Assembly: GCA_965229335.1 (NCBI GenBank)
Contig: OZ245874.1
Span: forward strand, 1,116,001 to 1,180,000
Reading direction: 5' to 3'
Source of the DNA: JAFKFH01 sp017307375
GTDB lineage: Bacteria; Pseudomonadota; Alphaproteobacteria; Ferrovibrionales; Ferrovibrionaceae
Length of the DNA: 64,000 nucleotides
Shown here: positions 1 through 7,565 of the stretch, piece by piece
Numbering within the stretch: the stretch's first letter is position 1
How the letters are laid out: every line of letters begins with the position of its first letter
Notes under the pieces: generated by a model
The model's database searches: none
Told to the model about the DNA's origin: nothing
What the model saw: the letters and a program-made list of their open reading frames with translations, nothing else
Made by a program: the position numbers and the translations under genes

Positions 1-1
1 T

Positions 2-187
2 CTGATCCATCAGCTCAAGTCCAGCCTGAACCTGACCGTGCTGATGGCCGAACAGAATTTCCACCAGGCGGTGCGCATTGCCGATCGCGGCTATGTCATC
101 GTGCATGGCCGCATCGCCTTCGAGGGGGCGTCGGCCGCGGCGCTGTCCGACAACCAGATGGTCCGCGATTTCTATCTCGGCCAATGA
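2..187 (+). CDS. ABC transporter ATP-binding protein, LivF type (C-terminal fragment)
   Basis: Only the last 61 codons are present; the gene begins before the window. The visible part runs from an H-loop-like region (VLMAEQN, where LivF proteins usually have 'EQN' or 'EQD') through 'ADRGYVIVHGRIAFEG' to a typical end 'DFYLGQ'. This is the usual C-terminus of the LivF subunit of a branched-chain amino acid/amide ABC importer, which hydrolyses ATP on the cytoplasmic side. Its stop lies within the AGGAGG ribosome-binding site of the next gene, so the two are probably one operon. The substrate cannot be told from this fragment. Confidence 0.8.
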   Translation: MIHQLKSSLNLTVLMAEQNFHQAVRIADRGYVIVHGRIAFEGASAAALSDNQMVRDFYLGQ

Positions 188-197
188 GGAGGCGGCG

Positions 198-1076
198 ATG
201 ACGTCATTCCGCATCGGCTGGATCGGCACCGGCAACATGGGCGCGCCGATCTGCCGCAACCTGATCGCCGCCGGCCATGAACTCGTCGTGCACGATATCG
301 ATCCGGCACGGCTGGCCGAATTGCGAAGCGCGGGCGCGGCAGTGGCGAGCGACGCGGCCGACCTCGTCGCCCGCGCCGACCTCGTCTTCTCGATGGTGCC
401 GAACGACAAGGTGCTGCTGGCCGTGGTCGAAGACATCGCCGGGCGGCTGCGGCCCGGCCAGACCTTCATCGACATGTCGACGGTCTCGCCGGCGACGTCG
501 GCCCGCGTCTTCGAACTGCTGGCGCCGTCGGGTGCCGCTTACCTGCGCGCTCCGGTATCGGGCAGCACCGCGGGCGCGGCGGCCGGCACGCTGGCGATCT
601 ACTGCTCGGGCCCGCGGGCGGCCTATGACGCCGTGCTGCCGGTCTTCGGGCGCATCGGCAGCCGGCAGAGCCATGTCGGCCTGGCCGAGGAGGCGCGTGT
701 CCTCAAATTGCTGATCAACATGATCGTCTGCATCACCCCGGCGGTGGTCGGCGAGGCACTGGCCTTCGGCCAGCGTTCGGGCCTGGACTGGACCACGATG
801 ATCGAGGCGATCGGCGGCAGCGCCGCGGCCTCGCCGCTGATCGGCTACAAGTCGGAGATGATGAAGCGGCGCGATTGGACGGCGATGGCCTCGGTCGACC
901 TGATCGCCAAGGATCTCGACCTGGCCCTCGACTGGGGCCGCGCCCGCCGCGTGCCGATGCCGTTCACCGCGCTGGCCCAGCAGGTCAACTCGGCCTTCCA
1001 GGCATCCGGCGATGGCAATGACGACTTCTTTTCCGTGGTGACCTGGCCCGAGCGGCTGGTGGGAGGGCAGACATGA
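198..1076 (+). CDS. 3-hydroxyisobutyrate dehydrogenase-like NAD(P)-dependent oxidoreductase
   Basis: The 292-residue protein belongs to the beta-hydroxyacid dehydrogenase family (3-hydroxyisobutyrate, tartronate semialdehyde and related substrates). The N-terminal Rossmann motif is IGTGNMGAP, with Asp at the end of beta-2 (VVHDIDP), which favours NAD. The substrate-binding signature DMSTVSP, the glycine-rich APVSGSTAGAAAGTL segment and the catalytic-lysine region VLKLLINM follow in the family order. The ATG at 198 was chosen because AGGAGG lies just upstream and the Rossmann strand begins immediately after it; an in-frame extension to 78 would overlap the LivF-like gene. It overlaps the next gene by 4 bases. 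The exact substrate is not deducible. Confidence 0.85.
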   Translation: MTSFRIGWIGTGNMGAPICRNLIAAGHELVVHDIDPARLAELRSAGAAVASDAADLVARADLVFSMVPNDKVLLAVVEDIAGRLRPGQTFIDMSTVSPATSARVFELLAPSGAAYLRAPVSGSTAGAAAGTLAIYCSGPRAAYDAVLPVFGRIGSRQSHVGLAEEARVLKLLINMIVCITPAVVGEALAFGQRSGLDWTTMIEAIGGSAAASPLIGYKSEMMKRRDWTAMASVDLIAKDLDLALDWGRARRVPMPFTALAQQVNSAFQASGDGNDDFFSVVTWPERLVGGQT

Positions 1077-1444
1077 CCGCCGAAATCATGGCGCTGGAAG
1101 AGCGCCGCTATGCCGCGATGCGTGCGGGCGACGTCGCCGCCCTGCGCGATCTGCTGGCCGACGACCTCGTCTATACCCATTCCTTCGGCGACCGGGATTC
1201 GAAGGCGAGCTATCTCGACAAGGTCGCGGCCGGGGTTTTCCGCTATGGCGAAATCCGGCGCTCGGAGGAGAAGGTGCTGATCCATGGCGACAGCGCCACG
1301 GTGGTCGGCCGCATGGCCGCCGACGTCCATGTCGCCGGCACCCTGCGCCGCCTCGACAACCGCTTCCTCGCCATCTGGGTCAAGGTCGAGGGCCGCTGGC
1401 AGTTCCTCGCCTACCAGCCCACCCCGATGCCGGCGGGCGGCTGA
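1073..1444 (+). CDS. SnoaL/NTF2-like (DUF4440-type) small protein
   Basis: This 123-residue protein has the NTF2-like cone fold pattern: an N-terminal helix (EIMALEERRYAAMRAGDVAAL), 'DDLVYTHSFGDRDSKASYL', and C-terminal strands ending 'IWVKVEGRWQFLAYQPTPMP'. Proteins of this family are small enzymes or ligand-binding proteins often coded with catabolic dehydrogenases. Its start codon overlaps the stop of the dehydrogenase gene (ATGA), so the two are translationally coupled. No catalytic residue can be assigned with confidence, and its role in the pathway is unknown. Confidence 0.7.
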   Translation: MTAEIMALEERRYAAMRAGDVAALRDLLADDLVYTHSFGDRDSKASYLDKVAAGVFRYGEIRRSEEKVLIHGDSATVVGRMAADVHVAGTLRRLDNRFLAIWVKVEGRWQFLAYQPTPMPAGG

Positions 1445-1467
1445 GGGCGCCGCCGGTCGCAGCGAGG

Positions 1468-3267
1468 CTACTTCGCCTGCTGCAGCGCCGCGGCACCGTC
1501 GGCGAATTGCAGCCGGGCCAGGCGGGCGTAGAGGCCGCCCTGGGCCAGCAATTCCTGATGCGTGCCGATCGCGACGATCCGCCCGTCGTCCATCACCACG
1601 ATGCGGTTGGCCTTCAGCACGGTCGCCAGCCGGTGGGCGATGACCAGCGTGGTGCGGCCACGCATCAGATGTTCCATCGCGACCTGGATCTTGCGTTCGC
1701 TTTCGGCGTCGAGCGCCGAGGTCGCCTCGTCGAGCAACAGGATGGCGGGGTCGCGCAGGATGGCGCGGGCGATGGCGATGCGCTGCTTCTGGCCGCCGGA
1801 GAGGCGGACGCCCTTTTCGCCGAGGAAGCTGTCGAAGCCCTGCGGCAGGGCCTCGATGAAGTCGAGCGCCGCGGCGGCCTCGGCGGCGGCGCGGAGTTCG
1901 GCGTCGGTCGCGTCGGGCCGGCCATAGCGGATGTTCTCGGCGGCCGAGGCGGCAAAGATCACCGGTTCCTGGGCGACGACGCCGATGGTGGCGCGGACGG
2001 CCTCGGGCACGCAGTCGGTGATCGCGGTGCCGTCGATGGTGATGCGGCCTGCCTGCGGATCGTAGAAGCGCTGCAGCAGCTGGAACACCGTGCTCTTGCC
2101 AGCCCCGGACGGTCCGACCAGCGCCACGGTTTCGCCCGGCGCGATCGTCAGGTCGAAGCGGTCGAGGGCGGCGCGGTCCGGCCGGCTCGGATAATTGAAG
2201 GTCACCCCCGCGAAGGTCACCGCGCCGTTTGGCCGCGCCGGCAGCGCCACGGGATGGGCCGGCGCCTTGATCTCGGGCTCGGATGCCAGCAGTTCCATCA
2301 GCCGCTCGGCCGCGCCGGCAGCGCGCTGGACATCGCCCCAGACTTCCGACAGCGCGCCGACGCCGCCGGCGACCATCACGGCATAGAAGACGAACGCGGT
2401 CAGCTGGCCGGCCGACATCGTGCCCTGGTAGACGGCGTGCCCGCCGATCCACATCACCGTGTTCACCGCGCCGAAGACCAGCAGCATCACCAGGCCGGTC
2501 AGCCAGGCGCGCGCGCCGATGCGGCGCCGGGCGGTGGCGAAGGCACTCTCCACCGTGCGGGCGAAACGCTCGCGCTCGTGCCGTTCATGGGTATTGGCCT
2601 GGACGGTCTGGATCGCGTTCAGGCTTTCCTGGGCCTGGGCCGAGACGTCGGCAACGCGATCCTGGCCCGCCCGCGACAGGGCGCGCACCTTGCGGCCGAA
2701 CAGCACCAGCGGCAGCACGACGATGGGCACCCCCAGCATGACGAACAGCGTCAGCTTGACCGAGGTGACGAACATCAGCACCAGGCCGCCGGCCAGCAGC
2801 AGCAGGTTGCGCAGGGCCAGCGAAACCGACGAGCCGACCAGCGACTGGATCATTTCGGTATCGGTGGTCAGCCGCGACAGCACCTCGCCGGTCCGGGTCG
2901 TCTCGAAGAACGTCGGCGTCAGGGTCAGGACGTGGTTGTAGACCGCCTTGCGGATATCGGCCACGACCCGCTCGCCGATCCAGGAGACGAGGTAGTAGCG
3001 CGCGAAGGTCGCCGCGGCGACCACGGCAACGATGCCGAACAGGGCCGCGAAATAATAGTCGAGGAAGGCCGGGTCGACGCCGCCGAAGCCGTTGTCGATG
3101 ACGCGCCGGATCGCCTGGCCGACAGCCAGCACCGCGCCGGACGACACGACCAGGGCGATCGTCGCCCCGGCCATCGCCAGCCGGTAGGGGCGGGTGAAGC
3201 CGATCAGCAGGCGCAGATGGCGCAGGTCGCGGGTGGGTTTGGCGTCGCGCGTCTCGGTGCCGGCCAT
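1468..3267 (-). CDS. ABC transporter with fused permease and ATPase domains (MsbA/multidrug exporter type)
   Basis: A 599-residue half-transporter. Residues about 20-320 form the six-helix exporter membrane domain, including the conserved 'TFFETTRTGEVLSRLTTDTE' coupling-helix region. Residues about 345-590 form the ATPase: Walker A GPSGAGKST (near 385), signature LSGGQKQRIAIARA (near 490), Walker B ILLLDEATSALD (near 510) and the H-loop VIAHRLAT. It would work as a homodimer in the inner membrane exporting lipids or hydrophobic compounds. The gene starts 2 bases after the stop of the ProX-like gene, so the two share a transcript. The substrate is not predictable. Confidence 0.88.
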   Translation of the reverse strand: MAGTETRDAKPTRDLRHLRLLIGFTRPYRLAMAGATIALVVSSGAVLAVGQAIRRVIDNGFGGVDPAFLDYYFAALFGIVAVVAAATFARYYLVSWIGERVVADIRKAVYNHVLTLTPTFFETTRTGEVLSRLTTDTEMIQSLVGSSVSLALRNLLLLAGGLVLMFVTSVKLTLFVMLGVPIVVLPLVLFGRKVRALSRAGQDRVADVSAQAQESLNAIQTVQANTHERHERERFARTVESAFATARRRIGARAWLTGLVMLLVFGAVNTVMWIGGHAVYQGTMSAGQLTAFVFYAVMVAGGVGALSEVWGDVQRAAGAAERLMELLASEPEIKAPAHPVALPARPNGAVTFAGVTFNYPSRPDRAALDRFDLTIAPGETVALVGPSGAGKSTVFQLLQRFYDPQAGRITIDGTAITDCVPEAVRATIGVVAQEPVIFAASAAENIRYGRPDATDAELRAAAEAAAALDFIEALPQGFDSFLGEKGVRLSGGQKQRIAIARAILRDPAILLLDEATSALDAESERKIQVAMEHLMRGRTTLVIAHRLATVLKANRIVVMDDGRIVAIGTHQELLAQGGLYARLARLQFADGAAALQQAK

Positions 3268-3269
3268 GG

Positions 3270-3761
3270 TCAGTCGAACTCGACGATCACGGGCTCGTGG
3301 CCGGTCGCGCGGACGAAGCGCAGCAGATCGGCGGGCGACAACGCCGTCGTCGCGGCGTTGGTCAGGGGATGCACGTTGATGATGTCCTGGCGCAGCATCC
3401 AGCCATCCAGCACCAGCGTCACGCGACCCTCGGTATCATTGACGACCGACAGCGGCGTGACCGATCCCGGGGCGATGCCCAGGACTTCCATCAGCAGTTC
3501 GGCCTTGCCGAAAGACAGCCGCTTCGATCCCATGCGCTCGGGCAGCGTCTTCAGGTCGATGGCGCGATCGGCCGGCACGGTGACCAGCCACAGCCGGTCC
3601 TTGGCATCCTTGAGGAACAGGTTCTTGGCATGCACGCCGGGCATGTCGTGCCAATGCTCGCGCCCTTCGTCCACCGTCATGATCGGCGGGTGGTCCTTGG
3701 TGTGGCTCGCGATCCCGAGGTCGTCGAAACGGGCCATCAGCTCGGCCCTGGTCAATGGCAT
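3270..3761 (-). CDS. ProX/YbaK-type aminoacyl-tRNA deacylase (PrdX-like editing domain)
   Basis: This 163-residue stand-alone editing protein matches the family related to the prolyl-tRNA synthetase INS domain, which hydrolyses mischarged Ala-tRNA(Pro) in trans. Visible features are 'HTKDHPPIMTVDEG' near the N-terminus, the 'GVHAKNLFLKDAKDRLWLV' segment carrying the conserved lysine, and 'GSVTPLSVVND', the family's GxxxP-type loop. The length is usual for free-standing ProX proteins. It is the first gene of a two-gene operon with the exporter, an association that does not suggest a shared function. Confidence 0.82.
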   Translation of the reverse strand: MPLTRAELMARFDDLGIASHTKDHPPIMTVDEGREHWHDMPGVHAKNLFLKDAKDRLWLVTVPADRAIDLKTLPERMGSKRLSFGKAELLMEVLGIAPGSVTPLSVVNDTEGRVTLVLDGWMLRQDIINVHPLTNAATTALSPADLLRFVRATGHEPVIVEFD

Positions 3762-3854
3762 AGGACTATCCTGAGATTGTCAGGTTCTGAAAAATCGGGC
3801 AGACCCTAGCCCCAGGGCCGGCCGATCGCAAGCAACGCGGCGCGAACTGCGGCA

Positions 3855-5027
3855 TCACGCCGCCGCGACCGCGGCGACGAAGCGGTCGACCTCGCCTTCC
3901 GTATTGTAATAGTGCACCGAGGCCCGCACGACCTCCGGGATGCCGCGGGCCGCGAAATCGAGCAGCGTCGATGACGGGCGCGAGACGCTGACATTCATCC
4001 GAAGTTGCGCAAGCCTCGCTTTGAGCGCGTCGGCGCCCTCGCTGGCCTTGGTGAAGGTGACGATGCCGCAAGGGCTGGCGCCGAGGTCGCGGACGACCAC
4101 GCCGGCGATCTCTCCCAGCTTGCCGCGCAGGCGCCCGGCCAGGGTGCCGATGCGGTCGGCGATCGCATCAAGGCCGACCTCGAGGGCGTAGTCTACCGCG
4201 GTGCCGAGCCCCAGCCGTCCGGCGACATAGCTTTCCCAGTTCTCGAAGCGGCGGGCATCGGGCCGAATCTCGTAGCTGTCCGGCGCCGTCCAGGTCGCGG
4301 CGTGCAGGTCGAGGAACGGCGGTTCCAGCTGTTCGAGCAATTCCTGGCGGACATAGAGAAAGCCGGTACCGCGCGGGCCGCGCAGATACTTGCGTCCGGT
4401 CGCCGACAGCATGTCGCAACCGATCGCCGCGACGTCGACCGGCATCTGCCCGACCGACTGGCAGGCATCCAGCAGGAAAGGCACACCGGCGGCGCGCGCC
4501 AGACGGCCGATGCCGTCGGCCGGGTTGACCAGCCCGCCATTGGTCGGCACATGCGTCACGGCAATCAGCCTGACACGCTCGTCGATCAGCCGCTCCAGGG
4601 CCGGCAGCGACACCGCGCCGTCCTCGTCGCAGGGGATGGTCACGATCTCGGCGCCGGTGCGGCGGGCCACCTGGAGGAAGGCCAGGTAATTCGACGCGTA
4701 TTCCGCCCGCGCGGTGAGAATGCGGTCCCCGGGCTGGAAGCGCAGCGCGTAGAAGGCCATGTCCCAGGCGCGTGTCGCATTCTCGACCAGGGCGATCTCC
4801 GACGGGGCGGCGTTCAGCATCGTCGCGACCGACCGGTAGACCCGGGCGAGCCGAGCAGCCGCCTCGTGTTCCGCTTCATAGCCGCCGATTTCGGCTTCGC
4901 GCCGGAGATGCGCGATCACCGCCTCGACGACGGGCCGGGGCGGCAGGGCGGCGCCGGCGTTGTTGAAATGGAGGATCTGGTCGCAGGCGTCTGTTTCGGC
5001 GCGCAGACGCGCGAGATCGATCGGCAT
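3855..5027 (-). CDS. Aminotransferase class V-fold PLP enzyme
   Basis: The 390-residue protein has the cysteine desulfurase / isopenicillin N epimerase fold. The N-terminus has 'HFNNAGAALPP'. The PLP-binding Asp and His/Gln region reads 'VPFLLDACQSVGQMPVD', followed by the internal-aldimine lysine in SATGRKYLRGPRGTGFLYV. A C-terminal domain carries 'GIVTFTKA' and 'RASVHYYNTEGEVDRFV'. There is no desulfurase catalytic cysteine loop of the usual SxHK type, so an epimerase, lyase or kynureninase-like reaction is as likely as sulfur transfer. It is transcribed away from the chemoreceptor array, with about 190 bases between the two starts. Confidence 0.8.
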   Translation of the reverse strand: MPIDLARLRAETDACDQILHFNNAGAALPPRPVVEAVIAHLRREAEIGGYEAEHEAAARLARVYRSVATMLNAAPSEIALVENATRAWDMAFYALRFQPGDRILTARAEYASNYLAFLQVARRTGAEIVTIPCDEDGAVSLPALERLIDERVRLIAVTHVPTNGGLVNPADGIGRLARAAGVPFLLDACQSVGQMPVDVAAIGCDMLSATGRKYLRGPRGTGFLYVRQELLEQLEPPFLDLHAATWTAPDSYEIRPDARRFENWESYVAGRLGLGTAVDYALEVGLDAIADRIGTLAGRLRGKLGEIAGVVVRDLGASPCGIVTFTKASEGADALKARLAQLRMNVSVSRPSSTLLDFAARGIPEVVRASVHYYNTEGEVDRFVAAVAAA

Positions 5028-5221
5028 GGTCCGCCTCCGGATGTCGAGGGGGGCACGGGATCTGGCACGCTGGCCCGCGGCGCGGCTGACGTCAAGTTGT
5101 CGTTGGCTGTCGTCGGGTGGTATCCAGCAACCATGGATGGTGGATTACATCATTTTACATGATATTCCCGTAAGCCGCGTGCTGGTTTGTTTTAATCGGC
5201 CCACCGCCTCGGGAGGATGGA

Positions 5222-7459
5222 ATGAAAATTCGTGCGTTTTTTTTGACCTGCATGGCCGTCATTGCGGTCATTACTCTGGCTCTTGCCGCTACCGTGGCTT
5301 CGTATGATTGGAGGCGTTTGTCCGATAAGCGCGCCGGCATTGCCGCCGCTGAAAGCTTTCAGGCGACGCTCAAGCTGATCGAGATGCTGACCCTCGAGCG
5401 GTCGCCGACCAACAGTGTGCTGACCGCCGAGCAAGCTTCCGATCCCGAGACCGCGAAGCGTCTGGCGGATGCCCGTGCCAATGCCGACGCGGCGGTCAAG
5501 ACCCTTGCCGCCATCCTCCCGGCCGATCAGAAGGGCCGGATCGATGCGCTGACCCGTGCTATGGCCGAAGCTCGCGTCGGCGTCGACGCCGACGCGGCCA
5601 AGCCGCGCGCCCAGCGCCCGGCCGATGTCGTGGTGATCCACACCCGCAAGCTGCTGGCGCTGGCCTCCCATTACGACCCGATCCTCGGCCAAGTGTCGCA
5701 GGCAGTGACTGCGGCCGACCCGCAACTCGCCATGCTGACGCTGCTGGCCGGCTACGCCGTCGAGCTTCGCGAGTTCGGCGGCCGCAAGGCCTCGACGGTC
5801 GCCCCGGCAAATTCGGCGCGCCGACCGTTGACCCCCCAGGAAATTCTTGCAGCCGACCAGCTTGAAGGTCGTATCACCCAGCTGCGCCGCGACATCGAGC
5901 AGACGATTGCCAAGCTCGGCGACAAGCCGGCCCTGGCCCAGGCCTTCGAGGTGGTGAAAAAAGAATATTTCACCGAAGGCGCCGCGCTGACCGCCGCCGT
6001 CCTGGATATCGGACGTAAGAGCGGCGATTACGGCGAGGCCGGGACCAAGTTCTCCGACTCGATCGTCGCCAAGCTGCAGACCATTCTGGGGCTGCGCGAC
6101 GCGGCGTTGAAGCTTGCCCTCGCCGAGGCCGAGGCCGAGAAGGCGAAGGCCGAGACCAACCTGATGTTTGCGTTGGGCGCGATCGTCCTGGTGGTGCTGG
6201 TGATTGGCGGCGTCGCCGTGCTGTTCTCGCGCCGCGTCGTCAGCCCGCTGGTCACGATCACCGGCCGGGTCGGCGATCTGGCCAGCGGCCGTCGCGACAT
6301 CGAGATCCCTTATCGCGAGCGCACCGACGAGATCGGGGCGATGGCGCAGGCGGTCGAGGTTTTCCGGCAGAATGCGATCGCGGCGGAACGGGTGCAGCAG
6401 GAAGCGGCGGAAGGCCGGCTGCGCGAGGCCGAGCTGAAGCGCGAGCAGGAGGATCGGGAGCGCGCGGCAGCCGACGAGCGGCGGGTGAACGAGGAGAAGG
6501 CGCGCCTGGCCGAGGTCGAGCGCCAGCGTGAAGCGGCGGAAGCGACGCGGCGGGCGGAGGCCGAACGGCAGGCGGAGGCCGAGCGGCTGCGCCAGGAGGC
6601 GGAAAACCGGCGCAAGGCCGAACTGCACGACCTGGCGTCGTCGTTCCAGTCGGCGGTCGGCGGGGTGGTCGACGCGGTGGCGTCGGCGGCGACCGAGATG
6701 CAGGCGACGGCGACGTCGATGACCGGCATCGCCGATCGCACGGCGCGGCAGTCGCTGGCGGCGTCGTCGGCGACCGAGCAGGCGGCGGCGAACGTGCAGA
6801 CGGTGGCGTCGGCGTCGGAGGAACTGTCGGCCTCGATCCGCGAGATCGCGAGCCAGGTGGCGAATTCGTCGCGGATCGCGTCGAGCGCGGTCGAGCAGGC
6901 GCAGCGGACGGATGCGATCGTGCAGGGCCTGGCGTCGTCGGCCGAGAAGATCGGCGAGGTTGTCGGGCTGATCAACCAGATCGCGGGTCAGACCAACCTG
7001 CTGGCATTGAACGCGACGATCGAGGCGGCGCGGGCGGGCGAGGCCGGCAAGGGCTTCGCGGTGGTGGCGTCCGAGGTGAAGAACCTGGCGACGCAGACGT
7101 CGAAGGCGACGGACGAGATCGGCCAGCAGATCGGGTCGGTGCAGACGGCGACGCAGTCGGCGGTGGCGGCGATCCGGGAGATCGGCGGGGTGATCGGCCA
7201 GATCAACGAGATCGCCTCGGCGATCGCGGCGGCGGTCGAGCAGCAGGGGGCGGCGACCAACGAGATCGCGCGCAATGTCGAGCAGGCGGCGAACGGCACG
7301 AAGGAGGCATCGGCCAACGTGACCGAGGTCAACCAGTCGGCGCGCGAGGCCGGTTCTGCGGCGGGGCAGGTCCTCGACGCCTCCGGCGAGTTGTCGCGCC
7401 AGGCCGAGCAGCTGCGCACCGAGGTCGGCCGCTTCCTGGACCGCATCCGCGCCAGCTGA
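5222..7459 (+). CDS. Methyl-accepting chemotaxis protein 1 of 4
   Basis: A 745-residue transmembrane chemoreceptor. TM1 is at about residues 6-28. A long, mostly helical periplasmic sensor (about 30-312) carries the motif LERSPTNSVL, resembling the ERG-type motif of NIT-like helical sensors. TM2 lies near 314-336 (ALGAIVLVVLVIGGVAVLF), then a HAMP domain ending 'DEIGAMAQAVEVFRQNA', a Glu/Arg/Ala-rich coiled coil (about 390-470) and the MCP signalling domain. The hairpin tip is near 583-625, with QTNLLALNATIEAARAGE. There is no C-terminal CheR-binding pentapeptide. GGGAGGAT precedes the ATG. It heads the array and ends in a strong terminator. The ligand is unknown. Confidence 0.92.
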   Translation: MKIRAFFLTCMAVIAVITLALAATVASYDWRRLSDKRAGIAAAESFQATLKLIEMLTLERSPTNSVLTAEQASDPETAKRLADARANADAAVKTLAAILPADQKGRIDALTRAMAEARVGVDADAAKPRAQRPADVVVIHTRKLLALASHYDPILGQVSQAVTAADPQLAMLTLLAGYAVELREFGGRKASTVAPANSARRPLTPQEILAADQLEGRITQLRRDIEQTIAKLGDKPALAQAFEVVKKEYFTEGAALTAAVLDIGRKSGDYGEAGTKFSDSIVAKLQTILGLRDAALKLALAEAEAEKAKAETNLMFALGAIVLVVLVIGGVAVLFSRRVVSPLVTITGRVGDLASGRRDIEIPYRERTDEIGAMAQAVEVFRQNAIAAERVQQEAAEGRLREAELKREQEDRERAAADERRVNEEKARLAEVERQREAAEATRRAEAERQAEAERLRQEAENRRKAELHDLASSFQSAVGGVVDAVASAATEMQATATSMTGIADRTARQSLAASSATEQAAANVQTVASASEELSASIREIASQVANSSRIASSAVEQAQRTDAIVQGLASSAEKIGEVVGLINQIAGQTNLLALNATIEAARAGEAGKGFAVVASEVKNLATQTSKATDEIGQQIGSVQTATQSAVAAIREIGGVIGQINEIASAIAAAVEQQGAATNEIARNVEQAANGTKEASANVTEVNQSAREAGSAAGQVLDASGELSRQAEQLRTEVGRFLDRIRAS
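6326..7459 (+). repeat. Near-identical signalling block, copy A (3' half of receptor 1)
   Basis: From the HAMP 'GACGAGATCGGGG' onward, this 1,134-base stretch aligns without any insertion or deletion to 8667-9800 at a constant offset of 2,341 bases, with only scattered substitutions. The upstream sensor halves of the two genes are clearly diverged. The contrast suggests recent gene conversion or selection against change in the CheA/CheW-contacting half. Confidence 0.85.
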
Positions 7460-7470
7460 GGCGTTTTCCC

Positions 7471-7518
7471 AGGCGGCGGGATCTGCCGGACGGCCGATCC
7501 CGCCGCCTGATTTTTTTT
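7471..7518 (+). terminator. Rho-independent terminator after receptor 1
   Basis: A perfect 13-base-pair stem (AGGCGGCGGGATC at 7471-7483 with its complement at 7496-7508) is followed by eight T residues at 7511-7518. It starts 12 bases after the receptor 1 stop. This is one of the clearest intrinsic terminators in the window and implies that receptor 2 has its own promoter. Confidence 0.93.
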
Positions 7519-7565
7519 CGTCGCGGCGATCGCCGCTCGTCGTTCGACCGGGGGGTCCAGACTTC

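Noticed and set aside
1507..3774. A 755-codon + strand frame opposite the ABC exporter and ProX genes.
   Set aside because: The - strand has complete Walker and signature motifs and conserved editing-domain motifs; the + frame has none.
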